Source: Stutzerimonas nosocomialis (GTDB lineage: Bacteria; Pseudomonadota; Gammaproteobacteria; Pseudomonadales; Pseudomonadaceae). Taken from it: DNA of 53,673 nucleotides. The stretch is from positions 1 to 53,673 of the forward strand of contig NZ_QLAE01000034.1 in the NCBI RefSeq assembly GCF_005876855.1. The letters run 5' to 3'. Positions 1-8,796 of this stretch are shown piece after piece. The position numbers were made by a program, and so were the translations under genes. Below the pieces are notes generated by a model that did not search any database, was not told the DNA's origin, and was given only the letters and a program-made list of their open reading frames with translations. Positions within the stretch are counted from its first letter, which is position 1. Each line of letters opens with the position of its first letter.

Positions 1-131
1 ATTATGCGAAGCACTATGGATTCGCCGGGGGCGGCTGGCCTGCCGCTTCCCAGGATTCAATCCTTAACAGCATCGGTCTGCCCAAGCTCCATGGCTTTGT
101 TCTTCGACGAACCGTTGACGCTGCTGGATGA
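1..131 (+). CDS. possible 3' end of an unknown gene, cut by the window edge
   Basis: The frame starting at base 3 is open from the window edge to a TGA at 129-131 and would encode about 42 residues beginning YAKHYGFAGGGWPAASQDS. I do not recognise the family. The codon bias is weaker than in the confident genes, and another plus-strand frame is open over the same bases but runs antisense into the response regulator gene. This could be the tail of a gene lying mostly outside the window, or chance. The rest of 132-268, down to the response-regulator stop, shows nothing I can name. Confidence 0.22.
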   Translation, partial: YAKHYGFAGGGWPAASQDSILNSIGLPKLHGFVLRRTVDAAG

Positions 132-268
132 TCTGACGCCGATTCCGCACTCCGCGCTCCAGCTACAACGTTGGCGCGTTCTGGCGAGCCTGCTGGATTT
201 TGCCGAGTCCAGCCTTTCAGGCGTCGCTCCTGCACGCTTGCGATACGGATTTCGCAGCGACTACCGGG

Positions 269-637
269 TTACCGTCGCGGCTTTACGGCGAGCGCGATCT
301 TGTCCCGCAGGTCACTGTCCGAAAACGGCTTGCGCAAGACCTGGCATCCGTCGAACTCGCTTGGTATCCCGCTGGCGCCGTAGCCGGTACTGAAGAGAAA
401 TGGAATGTCGCGGTCGCGAAGGATTTCGGCGACGGGAAAAACCAGCTGGCCGGCCAGGTTCACGTCCAGCATCGCCAGGTCGATCTCCGCCGACCTGGCT
501 GCCTCGCACGCCGCACCGAGACGCGCGACCGAGGCTACGACGGTGCATCCGAGCTCTTCCAACAGGTCCTCGATCAACATGGCGATCGCGCCTTCGTCTT
601 CGACGACGAGCACCCTGACCCCGACGAATTCGGTCAT
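269..637 (-). CDS. single-domain response regulator (receiver only)
   Basis: A 122-residue receiver domain with no output domain. The acidic pocket (E13, D14), phospho-acceptor D58 in LAMLDVNLAG, T84 in LFSTGYG and K103 in LRKPFSD are all present, so the domain should be phosphorylatable. It starts 2 nt after the stop of the upstream HWE kinase, so the two genes are almost certainly co-transcribed and translationally coupled, and they probably form a cognate pair. The same frame stays open far upstream, but that extension is antisense-like sequence inside the kinase gene, so the ATG at 637 is the credible start. With no output domain, it must act by protein contact or as a phosphate shuttle; the target is unknown. 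Confidence 0.9.
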   Translation of the reverse strand: MTEFVGVRVLVVEDEGAIAMLIEDLLEELGCTVVASVARLGAACEAARSAEIDLAMLDVNLAGQLVFPVAEILRDRDIPFLFSTGYGASGIPSEFDGCQVLRKPFSDSDLRDKIALAVKPRR

Positions 638-639
638 GG

Positions 640-2811
640 TCAATCCGTTCCGATGAGCATCGAAAGACGGCAGATGACGCCCTCGGGATCGAAGGTGATG
701 TCGAGTTTTCCGCCCAGGTCGCGCTCGATGCATCGCTCGATCAGGCGAAAACCGAGGCCACGTCGTTCGGGACGATTCACCCGCGGCCCTCCCTGCTCGC
801 GCCATTCCAGGCTGAGCCGTGCGCCATCCGCTTGGGACTGCACGCTCCAGCTGACGGAAACGGTGCCCGTTTCGGCTGACATCGCCCCGTATTTCAGCGC
901 GTTGACGGCCAGTTCGTTGAGGGTCATCGTGAGGTTGAGCGCTACTCTTGAGCTGACTTCGATGAAGGCTCCTTCGATCACGAGACGATCGGGGGCATGC
1001 CCCAGCACCGGCACGAGCACCTCGCGTGCGAGGGAATCCAGCGGCGTGTCGCCCCAATGGCGCTTGGTCAGAAGATCGTGCGCCCGGGACAAGGCCAGCA
1101 GCCTCGCTTCGAAGCGCTTGTACCCGTCCTGTGCGGACTCCGCATTTCGGGCCGTCTGGCTGGCCAGCGATTGGACTGTGGCGAGCGTGTTCTTGACCCG
1201 ATGATTGAGTTCGTCGATCAGTACCTTCTGCCGGTTTTCCGCCTGCTTTCGTTCGGTGATGTCCATCAGCATGTTGATCGCGCCGATCAACGCGCCATCG
1301 GCGTCGTGCAGGGGCGTCGGATAAGGCACAAAGGGCACGCGGGTGCCATCGGGCCGCTCTGCAATGGCCTCGGCACCCCGTATCGGGCGGTTTTCCTTCA
1401 ATGCGATCGCCATGGGGCACTGATCGTGTGGCAGCGGCGTTTCGTCGGTGTTGTAGAGCCGCCAGGAGACGCACCACATGTCCCCCAATCGGGGTGTCCG
1501 GCCCGAGAGTTCGACGGCCGCCTGGTTGAAGAATGTAATGCGGCCCTCTGCATCGGTTGTGTAAACCGCCGCGGGCAATGCCTCGAGAAGGTCTCGCAGG
1601 TGCCGTTCACTCTCGCGGATTCTGGTTTCCATTCGCTGCGCCGTCGTGACGTCCTGAATGACGCGCACGCCGTAGCGAAACGCGCCTGAAGCCGACCTTA
1701 CCGACGAGCTGTTGATGTCGAGATAAACGACCTCGCCATCCGCTTTGAGGGCGCGTTTTCGAAGCACATAGCTGTCGAGTTCACCGGCCACCTGACGCCC
1801 ATACAAGGCGGCGTCCGCCTCGATGTCGTCCGGGTGCGTGTAGTCCGAAAACGTCATCGCCAGTAGCTGTTCGCGGGTTCTGCCGAGCATGTTGCAGAGG
1901 GCGTCGTTCACACGCAGCAACCGTCCTTCCGCATCGCTCTCGGCGATCCCCACCGTGGCCGCCTCGTATGTCGCCGAGAGCCTCTCGTCGCTCTCCCGCC
2001 GTGCGGCCTTCGCCGTGTGGAGGTCGGTCACGTCGACCGTGAAACAGCGCGTGTTGTAGAACCTGCCGTCCTCGAACCGACCGTTGGAGGTGATGGCGAC
2101 ATGCTTGATGGCGCCGTCCTTGGCCCGCAGCCGTGCCGGGTAACCCTCCAGCCTTTCTCCGTTGGAAAGCTTGCTGATGATGTCCTCGATAACGGGCGCA
2201 TCCACGTGAAACTCTGCGATATGGCGACCGATGTATTCCTCGGGGCTGTATCCCAGAAAGGCCAGTTCGGCCTTGTTCGCGCGCAGAATCAGCCCTTCGG
2301 CATTGACGATATGAAGGCCTACCGCGCTGTTTTCGAAGAAATCCTCGAGGTCGGCGCTTTTTTGCCGGAGCTCCTGCGCCGCAGCGCGATACGAAGAGAC
2401 GTCCTGGAAGCTGGCCATCACGCCCTGGGCGATTCCCTGCTCGTCCTTGAGAACCCTCGTGCTGACCAGGGCCGCGAATTCGCTGCCATCCGGACGCCGC
2501 ATGATCACGTCGGCCTTGCTGGGCGAGATTCCCGTCCTGAGCGCCGTGGCTGTCGGATAGTCGGTTTCGCGATCGAGCGGCGTACCGTCCGCTGAAAAAA
2601 GCCGATGCGAGCCGCAGAAGCGGTCGCCGTTCTTGCCGGATACGGGTGCCCTTCCCCACAGGCGCGCGGCTTCGGCGTTGTAGCTGACCAGCCAGCCGTC
2701 GCGATCGCAGAGATATACAGCCGCAGGAATGGCATCGAGCGCGCGCGCATTCAGGGAAACCAGGCTGTCGTATTCGCTCAGCGGTCCCTGGGAGTCTTCT
2801 GTTTCAGGCAT
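640..2811 (-). CDS. PAS-domain HWE-family sensor histidine kinase
   Basis: A 723-residue protein with no membrane segment, so a cytoplasmic sensor is expected. About four PAS domains fill residues 20-520; the repeated ALPAAVYTTDAEGR-like openings are visible. An HWE-family kinase core follows: phospho-acceptor H537 in DELNHRVKN, an N-box NELAVNALKYG, the family's W670-x-E672 in LEWREQGGP, and a glycine segment RRGLGFRLI. HWE kinases are close to the HisKA_2 class and often phosphorylate receiver-only partners, which matches the gene 2 nt downstream. The start is preceded by AGAGGAA. PAS domains may bind flavin, haem or small molecules. I did not see the NCRFLQ motif of a flavin-binding LOV domain, so the signal is unknown. 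Confidence 0.92.
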   Translation of the reverse strand: MPETEDSQGPLSEYDSLVSLNARALDAIPAAVYLCDRDGWLVSYNAEAARLWGRAPVSGKNGDRFCGSHRLFSADGTPLDRETDYPTATALRTGISPSKADVIMRRPDGSEFAALVSTRVLKDEQGIAQGVMASFQDVSSYRAAAQELRQKSADLEDFFENSAVGLHIVNAEGLILRANKAELAFLGYSPEEYIGRHIAEFHVDAPVIEDIISKLSNGERLEGYPARLRAKDGAIKHVAITSNGRFEDGRFYNTRCFTVDVTDLHTAKAARRESDERLSATYEAATVGIAESDAEGRLLRVNDALCNMLGRTREQLLAMTFSDYTHPDDIEADAALYGRQVAGELDSYVLRKRALKADGEVVYLDINSSSVRSASGAFRYGVRVIQDVTTAQRMETRIRESERHLRDLLEALPAAVYTTDAEGRITFFNQAAVELSGRTPRLGDMWCVSWRLYNTDETPLPHDQCPMAIALKENRPIRGAEAIAERPDGTRVPFVPYPTPLHDADGALIGAINMLMDITERKQAENRQKVLIDELNHRVKNTLATVQSLASQTARNAESAQDGYKRFEARLLALSRAHDLLTKRHWGDTPLDSLAREVLVPVLGHAPDRLVIEGAFIEVSSRVALNLTMTLNELAVNALKYGAMSAETGTVSVSWSVQSQADGARLSLEWREQGGPRVNRPERRGLGFRLIERCIERDLGGKLDITFDPEGVICRLSMLIGTD

Positions 2812-2815
2812 TCAC

Positions 2816-3040
2816 TTATTCCTCTTCGCCCCTGGCTAAAACGACATACCTGTCAGGTTGCTGAAGGAAAACATCCGGAGATCTTCCCCGGGCCTCCATG
2901 TCGGCGCCCGCTTTGGCAAGTAGGTATTTCATTGGACTGGTGACGTCAGCCAACGGCTCGATGCAGACCGGAAGATTGCACATCGTAGCGTCACGCACCG
3001 GCGTGCGCCCGTCCCGATTACCGTTACGGTTTGGCGTCAT
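2816..3040 (-). CDS. possible small unknown protein upstream of the HWE kinase
   Basis: An open frame of 74 codons from an ATG at 3040 to a TAA that ends 4 nt before the kinase ATG. The C-terminal part looks protein-like (for example DVTSPMKYLLAKAGADME) and its stop sits inside the kinase's ribosome-binding context, as in a coupled operon. Against it, no good ribosome-binding site precedes either the ATG at 3040 or the ATG at 2983, and I recognise no family. If real, it would be the first gene of the kinase/response-regulator operon. If not, 2812-3230 is an untranslated divergent promoter region. Confidence 0.38.
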   Translation of the reverse strand: MTPNRNGNRDGRTPVRDATMCNLPVCIEPLADVTSPMKYLLAKAGADMEARGRSPDVFLQQPDRYVVLARGEEE

Positions 3041-3230
3041 GGCTGTGTATTGGGTGGTCGGGCGCAGGGAAGCACGTGTGGTATCGGGTTGTCGACAACA
3101 AGTTGACCCTGTCCGACGTCTTACCGCACGGCTGCTGCGACGAAACGTCGGGGTTCGCGGATCGTTGCGCTGAAGGCTCGTGCCATGCGAAGCCTGCGGC
3201 AGCGCAGCGCATTCCAAAACGTGGACCTAT

Positions 3231-3254
3231 CGCTATATAGTCAGATATATAACG
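3231..3254 (+). promoter_or_regulatory. ModE operator (molybdate-responsive) in front of modE
   Basis: The two arms CGCTATATA and TATATAACG, separated by 6 nt (GTCAGA), match the known ModE box, an inverted repeat of TATATA-type half-sites ending in CG. The box begins 59 bp and ends 35 bp before the modE ATG. It overlaps the only -10-like sequence I can see (TATATA, 3234-3239, with TTCCAA 16 nt upstream), so molybdate-bound ModE should block transcription of its own operon. Confidence 0.85.
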
Positions 3255-3289
3255 TTCATCTCAGTTCACTTTTATCTACCGGGATCGAC

Positions 3290-4105
3290 ATGACTGGCGA
3301 CAAGCCATCCGAAAGCGCGCTTCGCATCGACGGGCATCTCTGGTTCAACCGCAACGACAAGGCCTACCTGGGCGGCAAGCGGGTCGAGCTGCTGGAACAG
3401 ATCGAGCGAACCGGCTCCATCAGCCAGGCGGCCAAGGCCGTCCAGCTCAGCTACAAGGGCGCCTGGGATGCCGTCGAGGCGATGAACAACCTGTCGGAGC
3501 GCCCGCTGGTCGTCAGGGAAGCAGGCGGTTCCGGCGGTGGCGGAACGCGTCTGACCGATTTCGGCCGGCAGATGGTGCATACCTGGCGCCGCATGCAGGC
3601 CGAGTACGAGCGCTTCCTGGCGCAGCTGGCCGCCGGTGCCGAGCGCCACGAAGAGGCCGATAACCTGCTCAGGGCCATTGCGATGAAAACCAGCGCGCGC
3701 AATCAGTTCAGGGGACGTGTCGCCGAGATCCGGCCGGGCTCGGTGAATGGCAGCGTCACGCTGGATCTGGGTGGCGGGCTGGCGCTGGTCGCCAACATCA
3801 CACGCGACAGCATCGAGGCGCTGCAGCTCGCCCCCGGCACGCCGGCGATCGCCCTCATCAAGTCGAGTTTCGTGCTGCTGTCGCCGGACCCCGAGGTGCG
3901 GATCAGCACCCAGAACCGCCTGCACGGCGTGGTGCTTTCCATCACCCCGGGCGCGATCAACAGCGAAGTGAAACTGCAGTTGTCCGAGCATCGCACGCTG
4001 GTTGCGGTGATCACCAACCAGAGTGTGGACGAGCTGGGTATCCAGGTCGGCCAGCCCTGCACCGCCTTGATAAAGGCGTCCCACATCATCATTGCCGTCG
4101 ACTGA
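3290..4105 (+). CDS. modE: ModE, molybdate-dependent transcriptional regulator
   Basis: A 271-residue protein, close to the usual ModE length of about 260. Residues 10-120 form the winged-helix DNA-binding domain, with GSISQAAKAVQLSYKGAWDA as the recognition region. Two tandem Mop (molybdate-binding) domains follow, at about 135-200 and 205-270, each with the pattern xRNQFxGxVxxIxxGxVNxxV. ModE senses molybdate or tungstate and represses molybdate uptake. The frame is open further upstream, but the ATG at 3290 follows the ModE box and gives the family's normal N-terminus. It is first in modEABC, with modA 9 nt downstream. This differs from E. coli, where modE is divergent from modABC. Confidence 0.95.
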   Translation: MTGDKPSESALRIDGHLWFNRNDKAYLGGKRVELLEQIERTGSISQAAKAVQLSYKGAWDAVEAMNNLSERPLVVREAGGSGGGGTRLTDFGRQMVHTWRRMQAEYERFLAQLAAGAERHEEADNLLRAIAMKTSARNQFRGRVAEIRPGSVNGSVTLDLGGGLALVANITRDSIEALQLAPGTPAIALIKSSFVLLSPDPEVRISTQNRLHGVVLSITPGAINSEVKLQLSEHRTLVAVITNQSVDELGIQVGQPCTALIKASHIIIAVD

Positions 4106-4114
4106 GCGAGACCT

Positions 4115-4876
4115 ATGCCTACCTTCTTCTCCCGCCTCCTCTTTCCAGTCCTTTGCGTTCTGTTTCCCGCACTAGCCAGCGCCGATGAAGTGCAGGTCGC
4201 CGTTGCCGCCAACTTCAGCGCGCCGATGCGCGAGCTGGCCGAGGTGTTCGAGGCCGCCACCGGTCACCGGGCGCGCCTCGCCTATGGCTCGACCGGCAAG
4301 TTCTACGCACAGATCAGCAATGGCGCGCCCTTCGAGGTGCTGTTCAGCGCCGATAGCGCCACACCGACGCGGCTGGTCGAGGAAGGCAAGGCCCTGGGCG
4401 ATACCCAGTTCACCTACGCGCTCGGGCAACTGGTGCTCTGGTCGGCCCGCGAGGGCTATGTGAGCGATGGCGAGGCGCTGCTCGAACGCGCCGATTTCCG
4501 CCATCTGTCCATCGCCAGCCCGAGCGCAGCGCCCTACGGCGCCGCCGCCCTGGAAGTGCTGCGCGGCATGGGGCTGGAGGCTGAACTCAAGGGCAAGCTC
4601 GTCCAGGGCGAAAACATCACCCAGGCCTATCAGTTCGTGGCCACGGGCAACGCCGAGGTCGGTTTCGTCGCCCTGTCCCAGGTCTACCTGGATGGCGAGA
4701 TAAGCCGCGGATCGGCCTGGATCGTGCCCGCCGAGCGCTATACGCCGATTCGCCAGGACGCCGTCGTGCTCGAGCGCGGGCGTGACAATCCGGCGGCCCG
4801 CGCGTTGCTCGACTTCATGCACACCGAGCAGGCCAGGACGCTGATGGCTCGTTACGGGTATGGCGTCGAACCATGA
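4115..4876 (+). CDS. modA: ModA, periplasmic molybdate-binding protein
   Basis: A 253-residue solute-binding protein of the ModA family. It has a signal peptide with a hydrophobic core at residues 5-20 and a likely cleavage site after A23 (ASA before DEVQ). The mature part starts with the family sequence [19 protein letters not shown] and contains the [11 protein letters not shown] oxyanion-binding stretch. It binds molybdate in the periplasm and delivers it to ModB/ModC. It follows modE by 9 nt and overlaps modB by 4 nt, typical of translational coupling. Control through the ModE box upstream of modE is expected. Confidence 0.95.
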   Translation: MPTFFSRLLFPVLCVLFPALASADEVQVAVAANFSAPMRELAEVFEAATGHRARLAYGSTGKFYAQISNGAPFEVLFSADSATPTRLVEEGKALGDTQFTYALGQLVLWSAREGYVSDGEALLERADFRHLSIASPSAAPYGAAALEVLRGMGLEAELKGKLVQGENITQAYQFVATGNAEVGFVALSQVYLDGEISRGSAWIVPAERYTPIRQDAVVLERGRDNPAARALLDFMHTEQARTLMARYGYGVEP

Positions 4877-5544
4877 GCCCGGAGGATTGGGGCGCGATCT
4901 GGCTCACGCTCAAGCTCGCGACGCTGGTTACCGTGTTGTTGCTGCTGCTCGGGACCCCGCTGGCCTGGTGGCTGGCACGTACCCGCTCGCGCTTCAAGAG
5001 CGCGGTGTCCGCGCTGGTCGCAATGCCGCTGATCCTGCCGCCGACGGTCATGGGGTTTTACCTGCTGCTGCTGATGGGGCCGCAAGGGCCGGTCGGCCGC
5101 CTGACCGAGGCCACCGGCATCGGCCTGCTGCCCTTCACCTTCGCCGGGCTGGTCATCGCCTCGATGGTCTATTCCCTGCCGTTCGTGGTGCAGCCGCTGC
5201 ACAACGCCTTCGCCGCCATCGGGCCGCGCCCGCTGGAGGTCGCCGCGACGCTGCGCGCCTCGCCGTGGGACAGCTTCCGGCATGTCGTGCTGCCCCTGGC
5301 GCGCCCCGGCTTCATCAGCGCGGCGGTGATGGGCTTCGCCCATACCGTCGGCGAGTTCGGCGTGGTGCTGATGATCGGCGGCAACATCCCGGACCGCACC
5401 CGCGTCGTCTCGGTGCAGATCTACGACCATGTCGAGGCGATGCAGTACGACAACGCCCACATACTGTCGGCGTGCCTGGTGGTGTTCAGCTTCGTGGTGC
5501 TGGTGATACTGGGCCGTTTGCGGCGGGAGGCCGTCCATGTCTGA
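4873..5544 (+). CDS. modB: ModB, molybdate ABC transporter permease
   Basis: A 223-residue inner-membrane permease with about five to six hydrophobic helices and the cytoplasmic EAA-type loop ([20 protein letters not shown]) that docks onto the ATPase. Length and sequence are typical of ModB. It forms the membrane channel for molybdate with ModC. It overlaps modA by 4 nt (ATGA) and modC by 8 nt. Confidence 0.95.
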   Translation: MSPEDWGAIWLTLKLATLVTVLLLLLGTPLAWWLARTRSRFKSAVSALVAMPLILPPTVMGFYLLLLMGPQGPVGRLTEATGIGLLPFTFAGLVIASMVYSLPFVVQPLHNAFAAIGPRPLEVAATLRASPWDSFRHVVLPLARPGFISAAVMGFAHTVGEFGVVLMIGGNIPDRTRVVSVQIYDHVEAMQYDNAHILSACLVVFSFVVLVILGRLRREAVHV

Positions 5545-6613
5545 AGTGGGAATCGACGCGCGGCTGCAGGTGCAGCGGGACACCTTTCGGCTCGATGTCC
5601 GCCTGCAGCTGCCCGCCACCGGGATCAGCGTGCTGTTCGGCCGCTCCGGCTGCGGCAAGACCACCCTGCTGCGTGCCATCGCCGGCCTCGATCCGGCCCA
5701 GGGCGAGCTCAGCTTTCGCGGCGAACGCTGGCTCGACGGCCGCTACTGCCTGCCCACCCATCGCCGTCCGCTCGGCTACGTATTCCAGGAAGCCAGCCTG
5801 TTCGGCCACCTGGACGTTCGCGACAACCTGACCTTCGGCTACCGTCGCGTCCCGCGTGCCGAGCGCCATATCGACCTCGACGAGGCGACCGCCCTCCTCG
5901 GCCTGGAGTCCTTGCTGCCTCGGCGCGCCAACCAGCTTTCCGGCGGACAGCGACAGCGGGTCGCCATCGCCCGGGCCCTGTTGACCAGCCCCAGGCTGCT
6001 GCTGATGGACGAACCCCTGGCGAGCCTGGATCTGGACAGCAAGGCGGAGATCCTGCCTTACCTGGAGCGCCTGCACACCGAGCTCTCCATCCCGGTGGTC
6101 TACGTCACCCATTCGCCCGATGAGGTCACCCGGCTCGCCGATCACCTGGTCCTGCTCGAGGCCGGACGGGTGCGTGCCAGCGGGTCGTTGAACGCACTGC
6201 TGACCGACCCCGATCTTCCCCTCGCCCAGCTCGACGAGGCCGCCGCGGTGCTGACCGCGACCCTTGCCGAACACGATCCCCACTACCACCTGAGCACCCT
6301 GAACGTGCCCGGCGGCACGCTCAGCGTCGCGCTGTCGGACCTGCCCCTCGGCACCCGGACCCGCCTGCGCATACTGGCGCGGGACGTCAGCCTCGCCCTG
6401 GCGCCACCGCACCGGAGCAGCATCCTCAACAGCCTGCCGGCGCGCATCCAGGGCCTGATCCCCGACCGCGACCCGAGCCGTCTGCTGGTGCGGCTGGATC
6501 TGGGCGGCACCTCGATCCTCGCGCGCATTACACGCCGGTCCGCCGACCAGCTAGAGTTGAGGCCTGGCCTCGACGTGTATGCGCAGATCAAATCCGCCGC
6601 GCTGGTACGTTGA
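5537..6613 (+). CDS. modC: ModC, molybdate ABC transporter ATP-binding protein
   Basis: A 358-residue ATPase. Walker A is GRSGCGKTT with K41, the signature [10 protein letters not shown] lies at 134-143, and Walker B LLLMDEP is at 154-160. The C-terminal portion from about residue 290 is a Mop/TOBE domain, the regulatory molybdate-binding module that marks ModC among ABC ATPases. It energises ModB-mediated molybdate import at the inner membrane. The start overlaps the end of modB by 8 nt, and this is the last mod gene of the operon. Confidence 0.95.
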   Translation: MSEVGIDARLQVQRDTFRLDVRLQLPATGISVLFGRSGCGKTTLLRAIAGLDPAQGELSFRGERWLDGRYCLPTHRRPLGYVFQEASLFGHLDVRDNLTFGYRRVPRAERHIDLDEATALLGLESLLPRRANQLSGGQRQRVAIARALLTSPRLLLMDEPLASLDLDSKAEILPYLERLHTELSIPVVYVTHSPDEVTRLADHLVLLEAGRVRASGSLNALLTDPDLPLAQLDEAAAVLTATLAEHDPHYHLSTLNVPGGTLSVALSDLPLGTRTRLRILARDVSLALAPPHRSSILNSLPARIQGLIPDRDPSRLLVRLDLGGTSILARITRRSADQLELRPGLDVYAQIKSAALVR

Positions 6614-6644
6614 GCCGCGCAGCCCCCGGCCATTGGAAGACGCC

Positions 6645-7070
6645 ATGAACATTCGCCCCTACCACCCCGCCGACGAAGACGCGGTCGTGCAACTCTGGGA
6701 GGACTGCGGCCTGACGCGTCCCTGGAACGACCCGCACAAGGACATCGCCCGCAAGCTCACCCAGCAACCGGAGTTGTTCCTGGTCGGCGAGGTCGCCGGC
6801 GAGCTGATGGCCAGCGCCATGGCCGGCTACGACGGCCACCGGGGTTCGGTCCATTACCTGGCCGTGGCGCCGGCGTATCAGGCGCAAGGCCACGGCCGGC
6901 AGATGCTGGAGGCGGTCGAGCAGCGCCTGTTCGCCCTGGGCTGCCCCAAGCTCAACCTGCTGGTACGCACGTCCAACGAGCGGACGCTGGCGTTCTACCG
7001 TTCGCTGGGCTATGGAACCGATGACGTGTTCAGCCTCGGCAAACGCCTGATTCCGGACCTGCCCGACTGA
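6645..7070 (+). CDS. ypeA: YpeA-type GNAT acetyltransferase
   Basis: A 141-residue single-domain N-acetyltransferase with the same length and layout as E. coli YpeA: NIRPYHPADEDAVVQLWEDC at the start, LTRPWNDP, AGYDGHRGSVHYLAV, the acetyl-CoA loop QAQGHGRQML, and a C-terminal SLGKRLIPD. The physiological substrate of YpeA is not established. It lies 31 nt after modC on the same strand and may be read through from the mod operon, but no functional link to molybdate is known. Confidence 0.9.
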   Translation: MNIRPYHPADEDAVVQLWEDCGLTRPWNDPHKDIARKLTQQPELFLVGEVAGELMASAMAGYDGHRGSVHYLAVAPAYQAQGHGRQMLEAVEQRLFALGCPKLNLLVRTSNERTLAFYRSLGYGTDDVFSLGKRLIPDLPD

Positions 7071-7123
7071 CCGCAGTCCTGCCCCGCGTACGAACCGCCG
7101 CGCCGTCGTCGCTGTCCGTGCAT

Positions 7124-7152
7124 TTGAGATGCAGGGGCCGCTGGTTTAGGGT
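7124..7152 (+). promoter_or_regulatory. sigma70-like promoter for the DppA-like gene
   Basis: TTGAGA (7124-7129) and TAGGGT (7147-7152), separated by 17 nt, lie about 60 bp before the ATG at 7213. The -35 matches TTGACA at five of six positions and the -10 matches TATAAT at three or four. This is a prediction from spacing and consensus only. Confidence 0.42.
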
Positions 7153-7212
7153 TGAAGCCCGTCCTTGCGCCCCGCCCCTGACCGGCGGGCTTCCCGCCAA
7201 CCCACGAGTCCC

Positions 7213-8796
7213 ATGCCCATGCGTCTAGCCGCCCTCGCCCTCCTGTTTGCCCCCTTCTGCGCCCAGGCCGCGAGCCTTGCGGTCTGTACCGAAGCCAGCC
7301 CGGATGGGTTCGACGTGGTGCAGTACAACGCGCTGACCACCACCAACGCGTCGGCCGACGTGCTGATGAATCGCCTGGTGGAGTTCGATGCCGAGCGCGG
7401 CGAGCTGTTGCCCAGCCTGGCCCGGCGCTGGGAGGTCTCCGCGGATGGGCTGACCTATCGCTTCACGCTGCGCGACGACGTGCAGTTCCATCGCACCGAC
7501 TATTTCACCCCCAGCCGGCCGCTCCAGGCCGAGGACGTGGTGTTCAGCTTCCGTCGCATGCTCGATGCCGACCACCCCTGGCATGGCACCGCGGCCAGCG
7601 GCTATCCCCACGCGCAGTCGATGCAGTGGCCGGAGCTGATCCGGAGCGTCGAGGCCAGCGACCCGCAGACGGTGACCGTGACCCTCACGAAGCCGGACGC
7701 GACCTTCCTCGCGACCCTGAGCATGGGCTTCGCCTCGATCTATTCGGCCGAATACGCCGGGCAGCTGATGAGTGCCGGCACGCCGGAGAAGCTCAACAGC
7801 GAGCCGATCGGCACCGGCCCCTTCGTGCTGCGCCGCTTCCAGCGTGATGCGGTGGTGCGCTACACGGCCAACGCCGAGTATTTCGCCGGCGCGCCCAAGG
7901 TCGATGCGCTGATCTACGCCATCACCCCCGACGCCAACGTGCGGCTGCAGAAGCTGCGCCGTGGCGAATGCCAGGTCGCGCTCTCGCCCAAGCCGCAGGA
8001 CGTGCAGGCCGCGCAGCAGGACAGCAACCTCAAGGTGGAACAGACGCCTGCGTTCATGACCGCCTTCGTCGCCCTCAACAGCGACCATCCGCCGCTGGAC
8101 CAGCCCAAGGTGCGCCAGGCGATCAACCTGGCATTCGACAAGGCCAGCTACCTCAAGGCGGTGTTCGAAGGCAGCGCGACGGAGGCCAACGGTCCCTATC
8201 CGCCCAACACCTGGAGCTACGCGCAAGAGCTGCCCGGCTACCCGCACGATCCGGAAAAAGCCCGGGCGCTGCTCGCCGAGGCCGGCCTTGCCGAAGGCTT
8301 CAAGACGCGCATCTGGACACGGCCGAGCGGCAGCGTGCTCAACCCCAACCCCAGCCTCGGCGCGCAGCTGCTGCAGGCCGACCTCGCCAAGGTCGGCATC
8401 CAGGCCGAGATCCAGGTGGTCGAATGGGGCGAGCTGATCCGCCGCGCGAAGGCCGGTGAACACGACCTGCTGTTCATGGGCTGGGCTGGCGACAACGGCG
8501 ACCCGGACAACTTTCTCACCCCGCAATTCGCCTGTGCGTCGAAGGCGTCCGGGCTGAACTTCGCGCGCTTTTGCGACCAGCGACTCGACGACCTGATCCG
8601 CGACGGCAAGGCGACCGGCGACCAGGCCAGGCGCAGCGAGCTCTACCGTCAGGCGCAGCGGATCATCCAGGAACAGGCTCTCTGGGTGCCGCTGGCACAC
8701 CCCACCGCCAGCGCGCTGCTGCGGGCCGAGGTGCAGGGTTATCGCGTCAGTCCCTTCGGGCGGGTCGACTTCTCACAGGTCTCGATGGGCCGCTGA
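7213..8796 (+). CDS. DppA-like peptide ABC transporter substrate-binding protein
   Basis: A 527-residue family-5 solute-binding protein with a signal peptide (MRLAALALLFAPFCAQAAS, cleaved near AQA). The mature part starts SLAVCTEASPDGFDVVQYN and shows the DppA/SapA-type segments SADVLMNRLVEF, EDVVFSFRRML, GTGPFVLRRF and FMGWAGDNGDPDNF. The family binds di- or oligopeptides, and some members bind haem or other solutes, in the periplasm. No dpp permease or ATPase gene is nearby, so it is an orphan that must use a transporter encoded elsewhere. An ATG at 7219 is an alternative start. Its last 24 nt overlap the 3' end of the convergent acetyltransferase gene. Confidence 0.9.
   Translation: MPMRLAALALLFAPFCAQAASLAVCTEASPDGFDVVQYNALTTTNASADVLMNRLVEFDAERGELLPSLARRWEVSADGLTYRFTLRDDVQFHRTDYFTPSRPLQAEDVVFSFRRMLDADHPWHGTAASGYPHAQSMQWPELIRSVEASDPQTVTVTLTKPDATFLATLSMGFASIYSAEYAGQLMSAGTPEKLNSEPIGTGPFVLRRFQRDAVVRYTANAEYFAGAPKVDALIYAITPDANVRLQKLRRGECQVALSPKPQDVQAAQQDSNLKVEQTPAFMTAFVALNSDHPPLDQPKVRQAINLAFDKASYLKAVFEGSATEANGPYPPNTWSYAQELPGYPHDPEKARALLAEAGLAEGFKTRIWTRPSGSVLNPNPSLGAQLLQADLAKVGIQAEIQVVEWGELIRRAKAGEHDLLFMGWAGDNGDPDNFLTPQFACASKASGLNFARFCDQRLDDLIRDGKATGDQARRSELYRQAQRIIQEQALWVPLAHPTASALLRAEVQGYRVSPFGRVDFSQVSMGR

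Noticed and set aside
269-1477. 402-codon frame ending in the response regulator
   Set aside because: Only the last 122 codons are receiver sequence; the upstream part lies out of frame within the kinase gene and is meaningless. ATG 637 is coupled to the kinase stop.
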